Source of the DNA: Bacillus sp. FJAT-26390
GTDB taxonomy: Bacteria > Bacillota > Bacilli > Paenibacillales > Paenibacillaceae
Assembly (NCBI RefSeq): GCF_001682865.1
Contig: NZ_MAQX01000001.1
Coordinates: 930,001 to 994,000 of the forward strand
Direction: 5' to 3'
Length of the DNA: 64,000 bases
In this document: in pieces, positions 33,688-42,271 of the stretch
How the letters are laid out: the number at the start of each line of letters is the position of its first letter
Numbering within the stretch: position 1 is the stretch's first letter
Program-made: the position numbers and the translations under genes
Notes under the pieces: generated by a model
What the model was told of the DNA's origin: nothing
Seen by the model: the letters and a program-made list of their open reading frames with translations, nothing else
The model's database searches: none

Positions 33688-33709
33688 TTTTCATACAGGG
33701 GATGATTTT

Positions 33710-35191
33710 ATGTCATTAATTAATGTTACAAACCTGACGTTTGCCTATGAAGGCAGCTACGATAACATATTTGAAAATGTCAATTTTCAAATTGATAGTG
33801 ATTGGAAATTAGGATTTACGGGAAGAAACGGCAGGGGGAAAACAACCTTTATGGGTTTGCTGCTAGGCAAATATGAATATAGCGGCAATATTTCCGCTCA
33901 TGTCCGTTTCGAATATTTCCCTTTTCATGTCGAACACAAGGAAAACAATACCATCGATGTAATCGAAGACATATTCCCGGACTATGTTCACTGGAAATTA
34001 ATGCGCGAGCTTACGCTGCTAAAGGTTTCTGAAGATGTTTTGTACCGGCCCTTTGATTCTTTGTCGAACGGTGAGCAGACCAAAGTGCTGCTGGCTACTT
34101 TATTCATTAAAGAAAATAGTTTTCTGCTGATCGATGAGCCCACCAACCATCTTGACATGCATGCACGCAAACTTGTCAGTGATTATCTTAAATCCAAAAG
34201 CGGATTTATATTGGTGTCTCACGACAGATCCTTTCTTGATAACTGCGTAGACCATATCCTTTCCATCAACAAAACCAACATCGAAATTCAAAAAGGCAAT
34301 TTCTCCGGTTGGTGGGAAAATAAGAAGAGGCAAGATAACTTTGAGCTTGCGGAGAACGAAAAACTTAGAAAAGACATTAAGCGCTTATCGGATTCATCTA
34401 GAAGAACGGGCAACTGGTCGCATGAAGTCGAAAAAACTAAAAACGGAACCCGAAACTCAGGCTCAAAGCTAGATAAAGGATATGTTGGCCACAAAGCCGC
34501 TAAAATGATGAAAAGATCCAAGTCCATTGAGCAAAGGCAGCAATCTGCGATTGATGAAAAGTCTAAGCTCTTAAAAAATATCGAAAACGCCGACAGCTTA
34601 GAAATTTCGCAGCTTGCTTTTCATAAAAGCCAGCTTGTTGAAATGGATGATGTTTCGATTTTTTACGGCGATAAGACGGTTTGCGCAGACGTAAGCTTCA
34701 CGATTGAGCAAGGTGACCGAATTGCGCTTTCGGGTAAAAACGGCTCGGGGAAATCGAGCATCATCAAATTGATTTGCGGCGAGGATATAAGCTATACAGG
34801 CAGCTTCAGGAAGGATACTCAGCTGAAAATATCCTATGTGTCACAGGACACTTCCCATCTGCAAGGCAACTTGTCTGACTTTGCCGCAAATAACGGGATT
34901 GATGAAAGCTTATTTAAATCCATTTTAAGAAAGCTTGATTTTTCCAGAATTCAGTTTGAAAAGGATATTTCCGATTTTAGCGGAGGGCAGAAGAAGAAAG
35001 TGCTCATTGCAAAAAGTTTGAGCGAGGAAGTTCATTTGCATATATGGGATGAACCGCTTAATTTTATTGATATTATTTCACGGATGCAAATTGAAGAGTT
35101 GCTGCTTGAATACTCGCCTACTATTCTTTTTGTGGAGCATGACAAGGAATTTTGCAGCAATGTTGCAACCAAGACCATTGAACTGAAATGA
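33710..35191 (+). CDS. ABC-F ribosomal protection protein, Lsa type
   Basis: 493 residues, no membrane segment, two ATPase domains in one chain. Domain 1 has a Walker A GRNGRGKTT near 38, signature SLSNGEQTK and Walker B LLIDEPTNHLD. Domain 2 has GKNGSGKSS near 343, signature FSGGQKKK and a weakened HIWDEPLNFID. The linker between them (about 200-310) is a Lys/Glu-rich helical arm. The start (INVTNLTFAYEGSYDNIFENV) closely resembles Lsa proteins, which displace lincosamides, streptogramin A and pleuromutilins from the ribosome. The resistance profile of this copy is not certain. The attenuator upstream supports antibiotic-inducible expression. Confidence 0.88.
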   Translation: MSLINVTNLTFAYEGSYDNIFENVNFQIDSDWKLGFTGRNGRGKTTFMGLLLGKYEYSGNISAHVRFEYFPFHVEHKENNTIDVIEDIFPDYVHWKLMRELTLLKVSEDVLYRPFDSLSNGEQTKVLLATLFIKENSFLLIDEPTNHLDMHARKLVSDYLKSKSGFILVSHDRSFLDNCVDHILSINKTNIEIQKGNFSGWWENKKRQDNFELAENEKLRKDIKRLSDSSRRTGNWSHEVEKTKNGTRNSGSKLDKGYVGHKAAKMMKRSKSIEQRQQSAIDEKSKLLKNIENADSLEISQLAFHKSQLVEMDDVSIFYGDKTVCADVSFTIEQGDRIALSGKNGSGKSSIIKLICGEDISYTGSFRKDTQLKISYVSQDTSHLQGNLSDFAANNGIDESLFKSILRKLDFSRIQFEKDISDFSGGQKKKVLIAKSLSEEVHLHIWDEPLNFIDIISRMQIEELLLEYSPTILFVEHDKEFCSNVATKTIELK

Positions 35192-35197
35192 TAAAGG

Positions 35198-35230
35198 AAA
35201 TGGCCGGCAGAATAAAGCTGCCGGCCATTT
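35198..35230. terminator. Bidirectional terminator between ABC-F and ankyrin genes
   Basis: A perfect 13-pair stem, AAATGGCCGGCAG (35198-35210) with CTGCCGGCCATTT (35218-35230), serves both converging genes. Confidence 0.85.
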
Positions 35231-35242
35231 AAATTGTTGCTC

Positions 35243-35962
35243 CTATTTTTTTGCACCTGCAAGCTGGAGAGCCTCGGACATTTCCTTATACCCTCGGTTT
35301 TTGGCATGCTGCAGGGGAGTAACCCCATCTGAATCAGCAAGTTCTACATCAGCGCCGTGATCAATCAACAACTTTACGATTGCTTGATGATCTGCCCCGC
35401 CATCCCCAAGAATGACCGCCTCAAGAAGCGCAGTCCAGCCTAAATGATTCACATGATTAATATTGACATCGGATGTGGTTAACAGCTCTTTCACGATCGC
35501 AACATGGCCACGATCCGCTGCAGGAATAAGCGCCGTGCCGCCAAAACGGTTTGTGATGGTCGTATCTGCGCCGGCAGCAATCGCAGCTTGGACAAATTCC
35601 ATCTTGCCTTCCGCGCCTGCATAAAGAAGCGGATTATCCAAACGATCATCCTGTATATTTATGTTGGCGCCCAGACCCGCCAAATGGTTAAAAACGTCCA
35701 GCTTGTTTGCATGTACGGCTATCATCGCAGAGGTTCTTCCTTGACGGTCAACTGCATTAATGTCGGCACCTTCGGCTAACAGCTTAGTTATCGAAGCGAT
35801 ATCACCCTGCTCCGCCGCAGTTAGCAATGCTTTGTTCAGCTTGTCCATTTCGTTATTCACCGTTTGGGCTGCTTGCTGCTTCTCGTTGTTCAGCACTTGA
35901 TCATCACTTTTCTGGCAGCCAGAAATGATAAGCACGATAATGATGATGGCCATTCTCAGCAC
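35243..35962 (-). CDS. Ankyrin-repeat lipoprotein
   Basis: About 239 residues from GTG 35962 (AGGAAAGGATGGG ahead; the longer open frame from 36016 lacks a ribosome site). A short signal peptide ends with the lipobox IISGC, so the protein should be anchored outside the cell membrane. At least five ankyrin repeats follow, with typical segments such as GDIASITKLLAEGADINAVD, LAGLGANINIQDD, RFGGTALIPAADRGHVAIV and DSDGVTPLQHAKNRGY. Ankyrin stacks bind proteins; the partner is unknown. It stands alone, converging on the ABC-F gene. Confidence 0.85.
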   Translation of the reverse strand: MLRMAIIIIVLIISGCQKSDDQVLNNEKQQAAQTVNNEMDKLNKALLTAAEQGDIASITKLLAEGADINAVDRQGRTSAMIAVHANKLDVFNHLAGLGANINIQDDRLDNPLLYAGAEGKMEFVQAAIAAGADTTITNRFGGTALIPAADRGHVAIVKELLTTSDVNINHVNHLGWTALLEAVILGDGGADHQAIVKLLIDHGADVELADSDGVTPLQHAKNRGYKEMSEALQLAGAKK

Positions 35963-36232
35963 AGCATACCCATCCTTTCCTGAAAAATAAGTTAATTTAA
36001 TAGCTCTAGTATACATCTATCATAGCAGAGAGAGTTAAACACCAAAGAAACCAGATGTTAATAAATTCTAAACAACAGATTAACATGATCACAAAACCTG
36101 AATGCCCAGCGGAGCTTTTGGTTTGCTCTGGCACGGAGACTGTTGCCATATTGGGCAGATGGACATACTGGTATTTGCAGCATGAAAATAACGGGCCACT
36201 CGATTGTAGCACTAGTGAAAGGGGGGCTTCAG

Positions 36233-36712
36233 GTGATCGATGCATACGAGCTCAATGAATCCGTCCGCAAAGCCGTGGCGAGCTATTCCGACAGTCTGGT
36301 CAAGATAGCGTTCGCCTATCTCAAAAACGTTGCCGATTCGGAGGAAGTTGCTCAGGAAGTATTCCTGGCCTATCTCCAGAAATCCCCCGTCTTCGACAGC
36401 GTTGATCATGAGAAAGCCTGGTTAATCCGAACAACGATCAATAAATGCAAAAACCTGCTCAAGACGGGCTGGTTTAAAAGTCGAAGCCCCATACCGGACA
36501 ACCTGTCATACCTTCCAAAGGACGAATACACGGTCATGCAGGCTGTTTTATCATTGGATAAAAAATATCGGATACCGATCCATCTCCATTATTACGAAGG
36601 CTACTCCTTGGAAGAAATAGCGGACATTCTTCATGCCAAACCCGCGACGGTAGGCACTTGGCTTGCTCGCGGGCGCAAGCAACTTAAAGAAATTATAGGC
36701 GGTGATCTCTGA
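36233..36712 (+). CDS. ECF-type RNA polymerase sigma factor
   Basis: About 159 residues from GTG 36233, which follows AAAGGGGGG; the open frame begins earlier at 36143 without a ribosome site. Region 2 is visible in SLVKIAFAYLKNVADSEEVAQEVFLAYL, here split as SLVKIAFAYLKNV and ADSEEVAQEVFLAYL. Region 4 is visible as VLSLDKKYRIPIHLHYYEGYS, of which YSLEEIADILHAKPATV-TWLARGR is the helix-turn-helix. The next gene starts 2 bases after the stop and encodes a single-span membrane protein, the usual place for an anti-sigma factor. Confidence 0.88.
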   Translation: MIDAYELNESVRKAVASYSDSLVKIAFAYLKNVADSEEVAQEVFLAYLQKSPVFDSVDHEKAWLIRTTINKCKNLLKTGWFKSRSPIPDNLSYLPKDEYTVMQAVLSLDKKYRIPIHLHYYEGYSLEEIADILHAKPATVGTWLARGRKQLKEIIGGDL

Positions 36713-36714
36713 AG

Positions 36715-37281
36715 ATGAAAAAATCGAGCTATAAATCGGCCATGTCCAAATTGAAAACGAGCGAAGACTTTCAAGAACGTACGCTTGAGCGCTTAAGCCT
36801 AGACAGGCATAAACTAATCGATAACGATAAACGAGATGGAAAAATGCCTATGAGAACAGCCAATCCGGCAGCAAATAAAAACAAGGCAGTTATCTGGGCG
36901 GCGAGCATTGCCGCTTGCGCTGTATTAGCTTTGAGCATGTATGCGGTTAACCAGAACGGAAATGGAAATGGGACTGCTATTGATCCAAACGGCGTTAATG
37001 GAAATAACGGTCCGGGATCTGGTACTTCGGCTAAGCAGCGAGTCAACATTGAAGGTGTCATTGATGAAGTAAGCGCCGACGGACAAAGCTTCCGAATCGG
37101 CGAGTTATGGGTGACGGTAACGGAAAAAACGACTTATGGCATAACGGGTCCGACAGCACCTGATCCATCAGAGCAACTAGTGAGCAAAGAATTTAAAGTC
37201 GGCCATACGGTATCCGGCTTCACCTCGGGAGACATCACGAGCGGGAAAGTCACCGCGGACGTTATTTACAACAATTTTTAA
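36715..37281 (+). CDS. Membrane-anchored protein, likely anti-sigma partner
   Basis: 188 residues. A cytoplasmic, basic N-terminus (about 1-57) is followed by one membrane helix (about 60-78), a Gly/Asn linker and an extracellular beta-rich domain (GVIDEVSADGQSFRIGELWV, about 110-188) similar to DUF5666-type OB folds. It begins 2 bases after the sigma gene, with its ribosome site inside that gene. The plan fits an anti-sigma factor with an external sensor, but no known anti-sigma motif such as a zinc HxxxCxxC is present. Confidence 0.68.
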   Translation: MKKSSYKSAMSKLKTSEDFQERTLERLSLDRHKLIDNDKRDGKMPMRTANPAANKNKAVIWAASIAACAVLALSMYAVNQNGNGNGTAIDPNGVNGNNGPGSGTSAKQRVNIEGVIDEVSADGQSFRIGELWVTVTEKTTYGITGPTAPDPSEQLVSKEFKVGHTVSGFTSGDITSGKVTADVIYNNF

Positions 37282-37300
37282 GTGAACCATTAACAGACAA

Positions 37301-37327
37301 ACCGCATTCACATAGGGATGCGGTTTT
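37301..37327 (+). terminator. Terminator after the sigma/anti-sigma pair
   Basis: ACCGCAT (37301-37307) pairs with ATGCGGT, followed by six Ts. Confidence 0.8.
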
Positions 37328-37445
37328 TTGCTAAAGCAACGAAAGAGATACAATTCCATATCCAAAAAATGCTGGAAGAAAAAAAGGGTGTTTCTTTAGG
37401 ATGACGAATAAATTACTTAAATAATAAATTTGGTGGTGTGAGCTC

Positions 37446-38318
37446 ATGAAAGTTCTTGTAACCGGTGCTGCCGGCAATGGCGGTCAAGCTGTCTGCAGAG
37501 CATTAATTCAAGCAGGTTATTCGGTTAGGATGGCAGATGTTATGCCTCCAAATGCGGACGATTTGAGAGAAATCGAGTTTGTTAGGTGCGACACAAGGAG
37601 CCCCGGAGATGTGCGTCAAGCTGTAACAGGTATGGATGCGGTTGTTCATCTGGCAGCATGGCACTGTGCACACAATCCGCCTGTTAGCGATGAGACGATT
37701 TTTGCTGTAAATGTAGATGGCACATTCCATGTTCTGGAAGCATGCAGGCAATTGGGGATTCAATCTATTGTGTATGCTTCTTCAATGGCATATGGATGGT
37801 CATCGATCTATGGGGTTAGTAAAGTTATTGGGGAAGATCTTTGTAGATCTTATCATGAAATGACCGGTGCATCGATAGCCATGCTTCGTTACCATGAGTT
37901 TATACCACGCCCGTACTTAGAGTTCGGAGAACGGTTGCTTCGCAATGGTGTCGATAGAAGGGACGTTGCTGCAGCTACAGTTGCCTCAGTCAAAGCAGTT
38001 TTGGAGAAGAGAGTAGGTCTTTTTCGCACGATTGTTCATACGAATCACGGCATGCCGATAGAAACCATCCAAAACTTCAAAAAACATGGGCCGGATTGGT
38101 GTGAGACACATGTTCCTGGTGCTATCCATTTGTTAAAGAAATACGGAATCGAATTGCCTGAGCAAGTGGAGCAACATGACCTCTCTGAGGCTGAAAACAC
38201 AATTGGTTGGAAACCTCGGTATGGCTTCCTTGAGTTTCTGCGAGACTTAAAAGCACGCGACGAAAAAGGGATCGATGTCATAAACCTTAAGGTTCCTTCT
38301 GAAATCCCGGAAATGTAG
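37446..38318 (+). CDS. NAD-dependent epimerase/dehydratase (extended SDR)
   Basis: 290 residues. The nucleotide-binding VLVTGAAGNGGQAVCRAL lies at the start, DAVVHLAAWH near 74, and the active-site tyrosine and lysine in YGVSK near 122 after the serine-rich ASSMAYG. The C-terminal part has the FLEFL-D ending of sugar epimerases. It acts on a nucleotide-activated or free sugar, or on a related carbonyl substrate. No other sugar gene is in the direct neighbourhood. GGTGGTG precedes ATG 37446 weakly. Confidence 0.8.
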   Translation: MKVLVTGAAGNGGQAVCRALIQAGYSVRMADVMPPNADDLREIEFVRCDTRSPGDVRQAVTGMDAVVHLAAWHCAHNPPVSDETIFAVNVDGTFHVLEACRQLGIQSIVYASSMAYGWSSIYGVSKVIGEDLCRSYHEMTGASIAMLRYHEFIPRPYLEFGERLLRNGVDRRDVAAATVASVKAVLEKRVGLFRTIVHTNHGMPIETIQNFKKHGPDWCETHVPGAIHLLKKYGIELPEQVEQHDLSEAENTIGWKPRYGFLEFLRDLKARDEKGIDVINLKVPSEIPEM

Positions 38319-38397
38319 TTAGGATATCGATTAGAAGGAAGATAGTTGTCTGGATTAGCTGCTTTTTTAAGTAGTGGATTAGAAGCGAGGAACTAGT

Positions 38398-38937
38398 ATG
38401 AAAAAACATCGGTTTAATCACTGGTCTGAAATTAAGTATCTGAAGGATATTGTCACCAATCCCATGATTGAAGTAGGAGAATACGCTTACTATTCCGGCT
38501 ATTACGATAATCATGATTTTGAAGATGGGTGCGTAAGATACCTTTGGGGAGATGAAAAATCAAGAAAGCTGTTTAACCCTATCGAAGACCTTCCGTTTGC
38601 GGAGCATATTGAAACCTCTTATGAGCGAAAAGGGGATACCATCATCGAAAGTGATGCTTGGATTGGCATGAATGCAATGATAATGCCAGGTGTGAAGATA
38701 GGTGAAGGCGCCATTGTTGCAGCAGGATCGGTTGTTGTAAAAGATGTCCCGCCCTATACGATTGTTGGCGGCAACCCTTGCAAAGAGATAAAGAAACGTT
38801 TTACAGATAAAGAAATCGAAATGTTGATGGAAATGCGTTGGTTCGATTGGGAACGCGAGAAAATTGAACGAGCCAGTCATCTCTTATCAAGTTCTTCTAT
38901 TCATCAATTATATGACTTTTATCAAAGGGAATTATAA
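38398..38937 (+). pseudogene. CatB/Vat-type xenobiotic acetyltransferase with an internal deletion
   Basis: 179 residues; family members have about 205-220. The start (HWSEIKYLKDIVTNPMIEVG, YYSGYYDNHDFED) and the end (GDTIIESDAWIGMNAMIMPG, GSVVVKDVPPYTIVGGNPCK) are well preserved left-handed beta-helix text. Between NPIEDL and PFAEHIE about 30 residues are missing compared with the family, namely the segment carrying the IG-F-IG-G turns and the NxxH catalytic histidine. The deletion keeps the frame. Without that histidine, acetylation of chloramphenicol or streptogramin A is not expected. The ribosome site GAGGAAC precedes ATG 38398, so an inactive protein may still be made. Confidence 0.78.
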
Positions 38938-39036
38938 ACATAACCTTACTTAATAAAAACGACTCGAAAGCACGGATGACACGAATTACAAATTAATCAA
39001 CTATGGCAAAAACAATAGTCGAATAACAAGAGTATG

Positions 39037-39066
39037 AGCAGGCACTTCGGTGGCCTGCTTTTTTTA
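39037..39066 (+). terminator. Terminator after the CatB-like gene
   Basis: AGCAGGC (39037-39043) pairs with GCCTGCT (39053-39059) around a CTTCGG-containing loop, followed by a run of seven or more Ts. Confidence 0.85.
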
Positions 39067-39171
39067 TTAAGCCTACAGGCAGGATACTTCGATAACATAT
39101 GGAATGTTTTCTTATTACCTATCAATATTTTTGCGCGAATCTTTCATCCAATTTAGCGGGGGTGTATGTAG

Positions 39172-40443
39172 ATGGAAAATAACCGAAACTGGGCAGGCAA
39201 CTATAAATATAGCGCTGCGGAACTCCATGTTCCGGAAACGGTTGAACAAGTACAAGAATGGGTAGCACGCAGCAGTCGAATCAAAGCGCTTGGCACTCGT
39301 CATTCGTTTAATGGAATCGCAGATTGTACCGAGAGCCTCATCTCTCTTCACAAGCTTAACCGAGTAATAGAAATAGACCATAAACGCAATAAGGTTACGG
39401 TCGAAGGCGGTATTAGATATGGGGATCTGTCCCATGAGCTGTACGGATGCGGCTATGCTTTGCACAATTTGGCGTCGTTGCCGCACATTACCATTGCAGG
39501 TGCATGCGCAACGGCAACACATGGTTCCGGTGACCGCAGCGGTAATCTGGCTTCAGCGGTCCATTCCATGGAGGTTGTCAAAGCGGATGGAGAGAGGGTC
39601 GTTTTCTCCCGTGATCAACAAGAAGGGCTCATCGCCGGAGCGGTTGTGGGACTAGGGGGACTAGGCGTTATCACGCAAATTACTCTTGATGTGGTACCCG
39701 CATTCCAGATTAGTCAATACGTATTCGACAATTTGCCTTTAGCGCAGCTTAAGGATCATTTTGACGATATTTTCTCTAGTGCTTACAGTGTTAGTCTCTT
39801 CACGGATTGGAAGACATCCAATTTCAATCAAGTCTGGCTAAAGCGGAAAATATCAGACCATGACTCTACCTTTGTGGAATCCGATTTTTTTGGCGCGAAG
39901 CCCGCTAGTGCGCCTCGGCATCCAGTACCAGGTTACTCTGCGGAAAATTGCAGCGAGCAGCTTGGCATTCCCGGGCCATGGCATGAACGGCTGCCGCATT
40001 TCCGCATGGATTTCACGCCTAGCGCCGGCGAGGAACTACAAAGCGAATATTTTGTGCCGCGTCAAGATGCCTATCATGCGCTATGTGCGATTGACCGGAT
40101 ACGGGATTGCATATCGCCACACCTGTATGTGTCCGAGATTCGCACGATTGCGGAAGACCATCTGTGGATGAGTCCTTGTTACAAGCAGGATTCGGTGGCC
40201 ATTCACTTTACATGGAAAGCGGATTGGGAAGCTGTCCGGCAACTATTACCGATAATCGAGGAACAGATTGCGCCTTTCCATGCCCGTCCGCACTGGGCAA
40301 AGCTGTTTGCCATGCCGCCCGTCCATCTACAATCCCTATACGAGAAATTGCCAGATTTTCAGCAACTGCTCCTTCAATGCGACCCCCAAGGCAAATTCAG
40401 CAACGCCTTTTTGAAAAACTATATTATGGAGAACTATTCATAG
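39172..40443 (+). CDS. FAD-linked alditol/xylitol oxidase
   Basis: 423 residues, the usual size of alditol oxidases (AldO, xylitol oxidase). The N-terminal FAD domain shows RIKALGTRHSFNGIAD near 35-50, where the histidine is the covalent FAD site in this family, then VEGGIRYGDL, HNLASLPHITIAGACATATHG and GLGGLGVITQITL. The C-terminal cap ends with HWAKLFAMPP and CDPQGKFSNAFL, the sugar-alcohol lactone oxidase signature. It oxidises the terminal hydroxyl of polyols with oxygen, forming hydrogen peroxide. GCGGGGGTG precedes ATG 39172. Confidence 0.87.
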   Translation: MENNRNWAGNYKYSAAELHVPETVEQVQEWVARSSRIKALGTRHSFNGIADCTESLISLHKLNRVIEIDHKRNKVTVEGGIRYGDLSHELYGCGYALHNLASLPHITIAGACATATHGSGDRSGNLASAVHSMEVVKADGERVVFSRDQQEGLIAGAVVGLGGLGVITQITLDVVPAFQISQYVFDNLPLAQLKDHFDDIFSSAYSVSLFTDWKTSNFNQVWLKRKISDHDSTFVESDFFGAKPASAPRHPVPGYSAENCSEQLGIPGPWHERLPHFRMDFTPSAGEELQSEYFVPRQDAYHALCAIDRIRDCISPHLYVSEIRTIAEDHLWMSPCYKQDSVAIHFTWKADWEAVRQLLPIIEEQIAPFHARPHWAKLFAMPPVHLQSLYEKLPDFQQLLLQCDPQGKFSNAFLKNYIMENYS

Positions 40444-40490
40444 ACACCTAATCAAATAGTGGAGCAGATCCACCCTCTGCATGAAGAGAA

Positions 40491-40515
40491 AAGGCTGCCA
40501 GCAAACGGCAGCCTT
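40491..40515. terminator. Terminator between alditol oxidase and CBS genes
   Basis: AAGGCTGCC (40491-40499) pairs perfectly with GGCAGCCTT (40507-40515) between converging genes. Confidence 0.75.
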
Positions 40516-40544
40516 CATGATTCCGCAGGATCAACGCTTTCCGA

Positions 40545-40949
40545 CTAATCAGAAATATTCCGGGTATAATATTCGATTATATCTTTTCGCCGAATAATAC
40601 CAAGGAAGACGCGATCGGCGTCTACGACTGGAACGAAGTTTTGATCGGCCGCCAGCGCCAGCATATCGTCCAAATCAGCATTTATCTCGACGCATTCGAC
40701 TTTCATCCTTTTTTTGATGGAGACGACTGGTATTTCGTGAATCGTATCGAAGCCAAGGCCGGGCGTGGCTTTCAGCTTCCATAACAAATCTCCCTCGGAT
40801 AACGTACCGAAATATAAGCCATTGTCGTCCAAAATCGGAATGGCCGTATAGTGGCTTGCCTCCAATTTATCCATGGCTTCTTTCATATTAGAGGATGTCT
40901 TGAGGTAAGAGACCTCATTCTTCGGATATAGAAACGATTTGATGTCCAT
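40545..40949 (-). CDS. Two-CBS-domain protein
   Basis: 134 residues from ATG 40949 (AAAGGAGTG ahead; the longer frame from 41027 crosses this site). It consists of two CBS modules: VSYLKTSSNMKEAMDKLEAS--TAIPILDDNG--FGTLSEGDLLW, and a second with VECVEINADLDDMLALAADQNFVPVVD--FLGIIRRKDII. Stand-alone CBS pairs bind adenine nucleotides and regulate other proteins. No partner is encoded nearby. Confidence 0.85.
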   Translation of the reverse strand: MDIKSFLYPKNEVSYLKTSSNMKEAMDKLEASHYTAIPILDDNGLYFGTLSEGDLLWKLKATPGLGFDTIHEIPVVSIKKRMKVECVEINADLDDMLALAADQNFVPVVDADRVFLGIIRRKDIIEYYTRNISD

Positions 40950-41392
40950 TAAATCACACTCCTTTGGTATATTAAAACATATTTCGCCGCGTGACGCATG
41001 TGGAAGTGACTGGGGCATGGCTAACATTGTCGAATAAAGGTTGCTAATCGCTATGTTAGAGAAGAGAACATAGACGAATGAAGTCCGTGCAAATAGCGGG
41101 CTTTTTTTATTTATTAGAAAAAGTTAAACAATGTCTGAGTATGGTTATAGCTGTAGCATTTCAACAAAAAAACCGCCACTTTTATGTGCCGGTTAACCAA
41201 TAATGCCAAGAAGGATGATCCCTAAAAAAGTCATGGATACATAATAGTCTATAAAAAAATTCAACATAAGTCTATTACTTTTTTTCGATAAATTGTATGT
41301 TAATTAAGCGACCGCGGCGCAAAGATGTTAAAGAGAATTAAACATGGAGCCAACTATTCATTTACCAAAGCTAATGAAGGGAGCAGATCTCT
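40950..41392. other. Intergenic region with a weak terminator
   Basis: GTCCG and CGGGC (41079-41100) form a short stem followed by CTTTTTTT, possibly a terminator. The rest is AT-rich with no supported gene. GAAGGGAGC before 41393 is the ribosome site of the next gene. Confidence 0.45.
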
Positions 41393-41869
41393 ATGATTAC
41401 GCTCAGAAAAATCACGCTGGAAAACCGACGTGCCATATTTAACCTGGAAGTTACAGAAGATCAACGACGCTTCGTTGCGTCCAATCTGTCAAGCGTGGCT
41501 TCGTGTTATGTCCTTGCCACCAATGGGGGACATCCATTTCCGTTTGCCATTTACGCGGATGAACAGCCTGTAGGATTTGTTATGATTACTTACAGAATCA
41601 CCGGGTACGAACTCCCTGCAATCGCAGACGATAGCTATTGCATCCTGCGACTGATGATTGACAAGCAATATCAGAACAGGGGCTATGGTCGGGAAGCCAT
41701 GAAAAAAATCTTGGAATTTATCCGCACCTCTCCGGCAGGGCCTGCACTTTACTGCTGGATTTCTTATAAGGCTGATAACCTCGCAGCCAAAAAGCTTTAT
41801 GAAAGCTTCGGCTTCCGTGACAACGGTGAAATCATTGAAGAAGAGCTAATTACCTTAATGCGACTCTGA
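41393..41869 (+). CDS. GNAT acetyltransferase, spermidine/spermine-type (BltD/PaiA-like)
   Basis: 158 residues. The acetyl-CoA motif A is LRLMIDKQYQNRGYGREAMKKIL near 87-109, here quoted as two pieces (LRLMIDKQYQ; NRGYGREAM). It is followed by the LAAKKLYESFGFRDNGE end typical of the family. The length and the PFAIYADEQPVGFVMI strand resemble diamine/spermine N-acetyltransferases such as Bacillus BltD. Target amine not proven. Confidence 0.82.
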   Translation: MITLRKITLENRRAIFNLEVTEDQRRFVASNLSSVASCYVLATNGGHPFPFAIYADEQPVGFVMITYRITGYELPAIADDSYCILRLMIDKQYQNRGYGREAMKKILEFIRTSPAGPALYCWISYKADNLAAKKLYESFGFRDNGEIIEEELITLMRL

Positions 41870-42271
41870 TTTGCTTTCTAACAGCATTTGGGAACATGGC
41901 CTAAGGAGATTATGAGATGAAGAACACCCTTGACTGAGATCGTTGTCGTTTTTCAGTCAAGGGAACACGGGGGAGTACAGGATTTGAGAAAGTCGCCATA
42001 ATAAAATAATTTCATTGCCAAGCACATCAATTGCATTCTGGTCCAACGATTTGTTGCTATTTAGGGCCAGATCTCGCAGTTCTAGAACGCTCCAATACGA
42101 CAACGGGCTCATCCATTTGCAGTTGTTTTTTCCAATCGTCCTCCGTTCCTGCTTATATGACTTTGTAGTGAAAAAGTCAATTACTGATATTGAGGTTGAG
42201 CCAAAAATGATATAATCCTCCTATCATAAAAATATCGAATAAGAACAAATGTCGAAGATTAGGACTATGCG
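41870..42271. other. Intergenic region with an 11-base inverted repeat
   Basis: CCCTTGACTGA (41927-41937) and its exact complement (41953-41963) form a strong hairpin with no T run after it on the plus strand. The remaining bases hold no start codon with a ribosome site that could be supported. On the minus strand short coding-like pieces near 42040-42170 (for example DEPVVVLERSRT) hint at a decayed gene but were not identified. Confidence 0.4.

Noticed and set aside
42015..42215. 66-residue plus-strand frame in the gap before the histidine kinase
   Set aside because: No ribosome site, no family-like text; the minus strand looks at least as protein-like.
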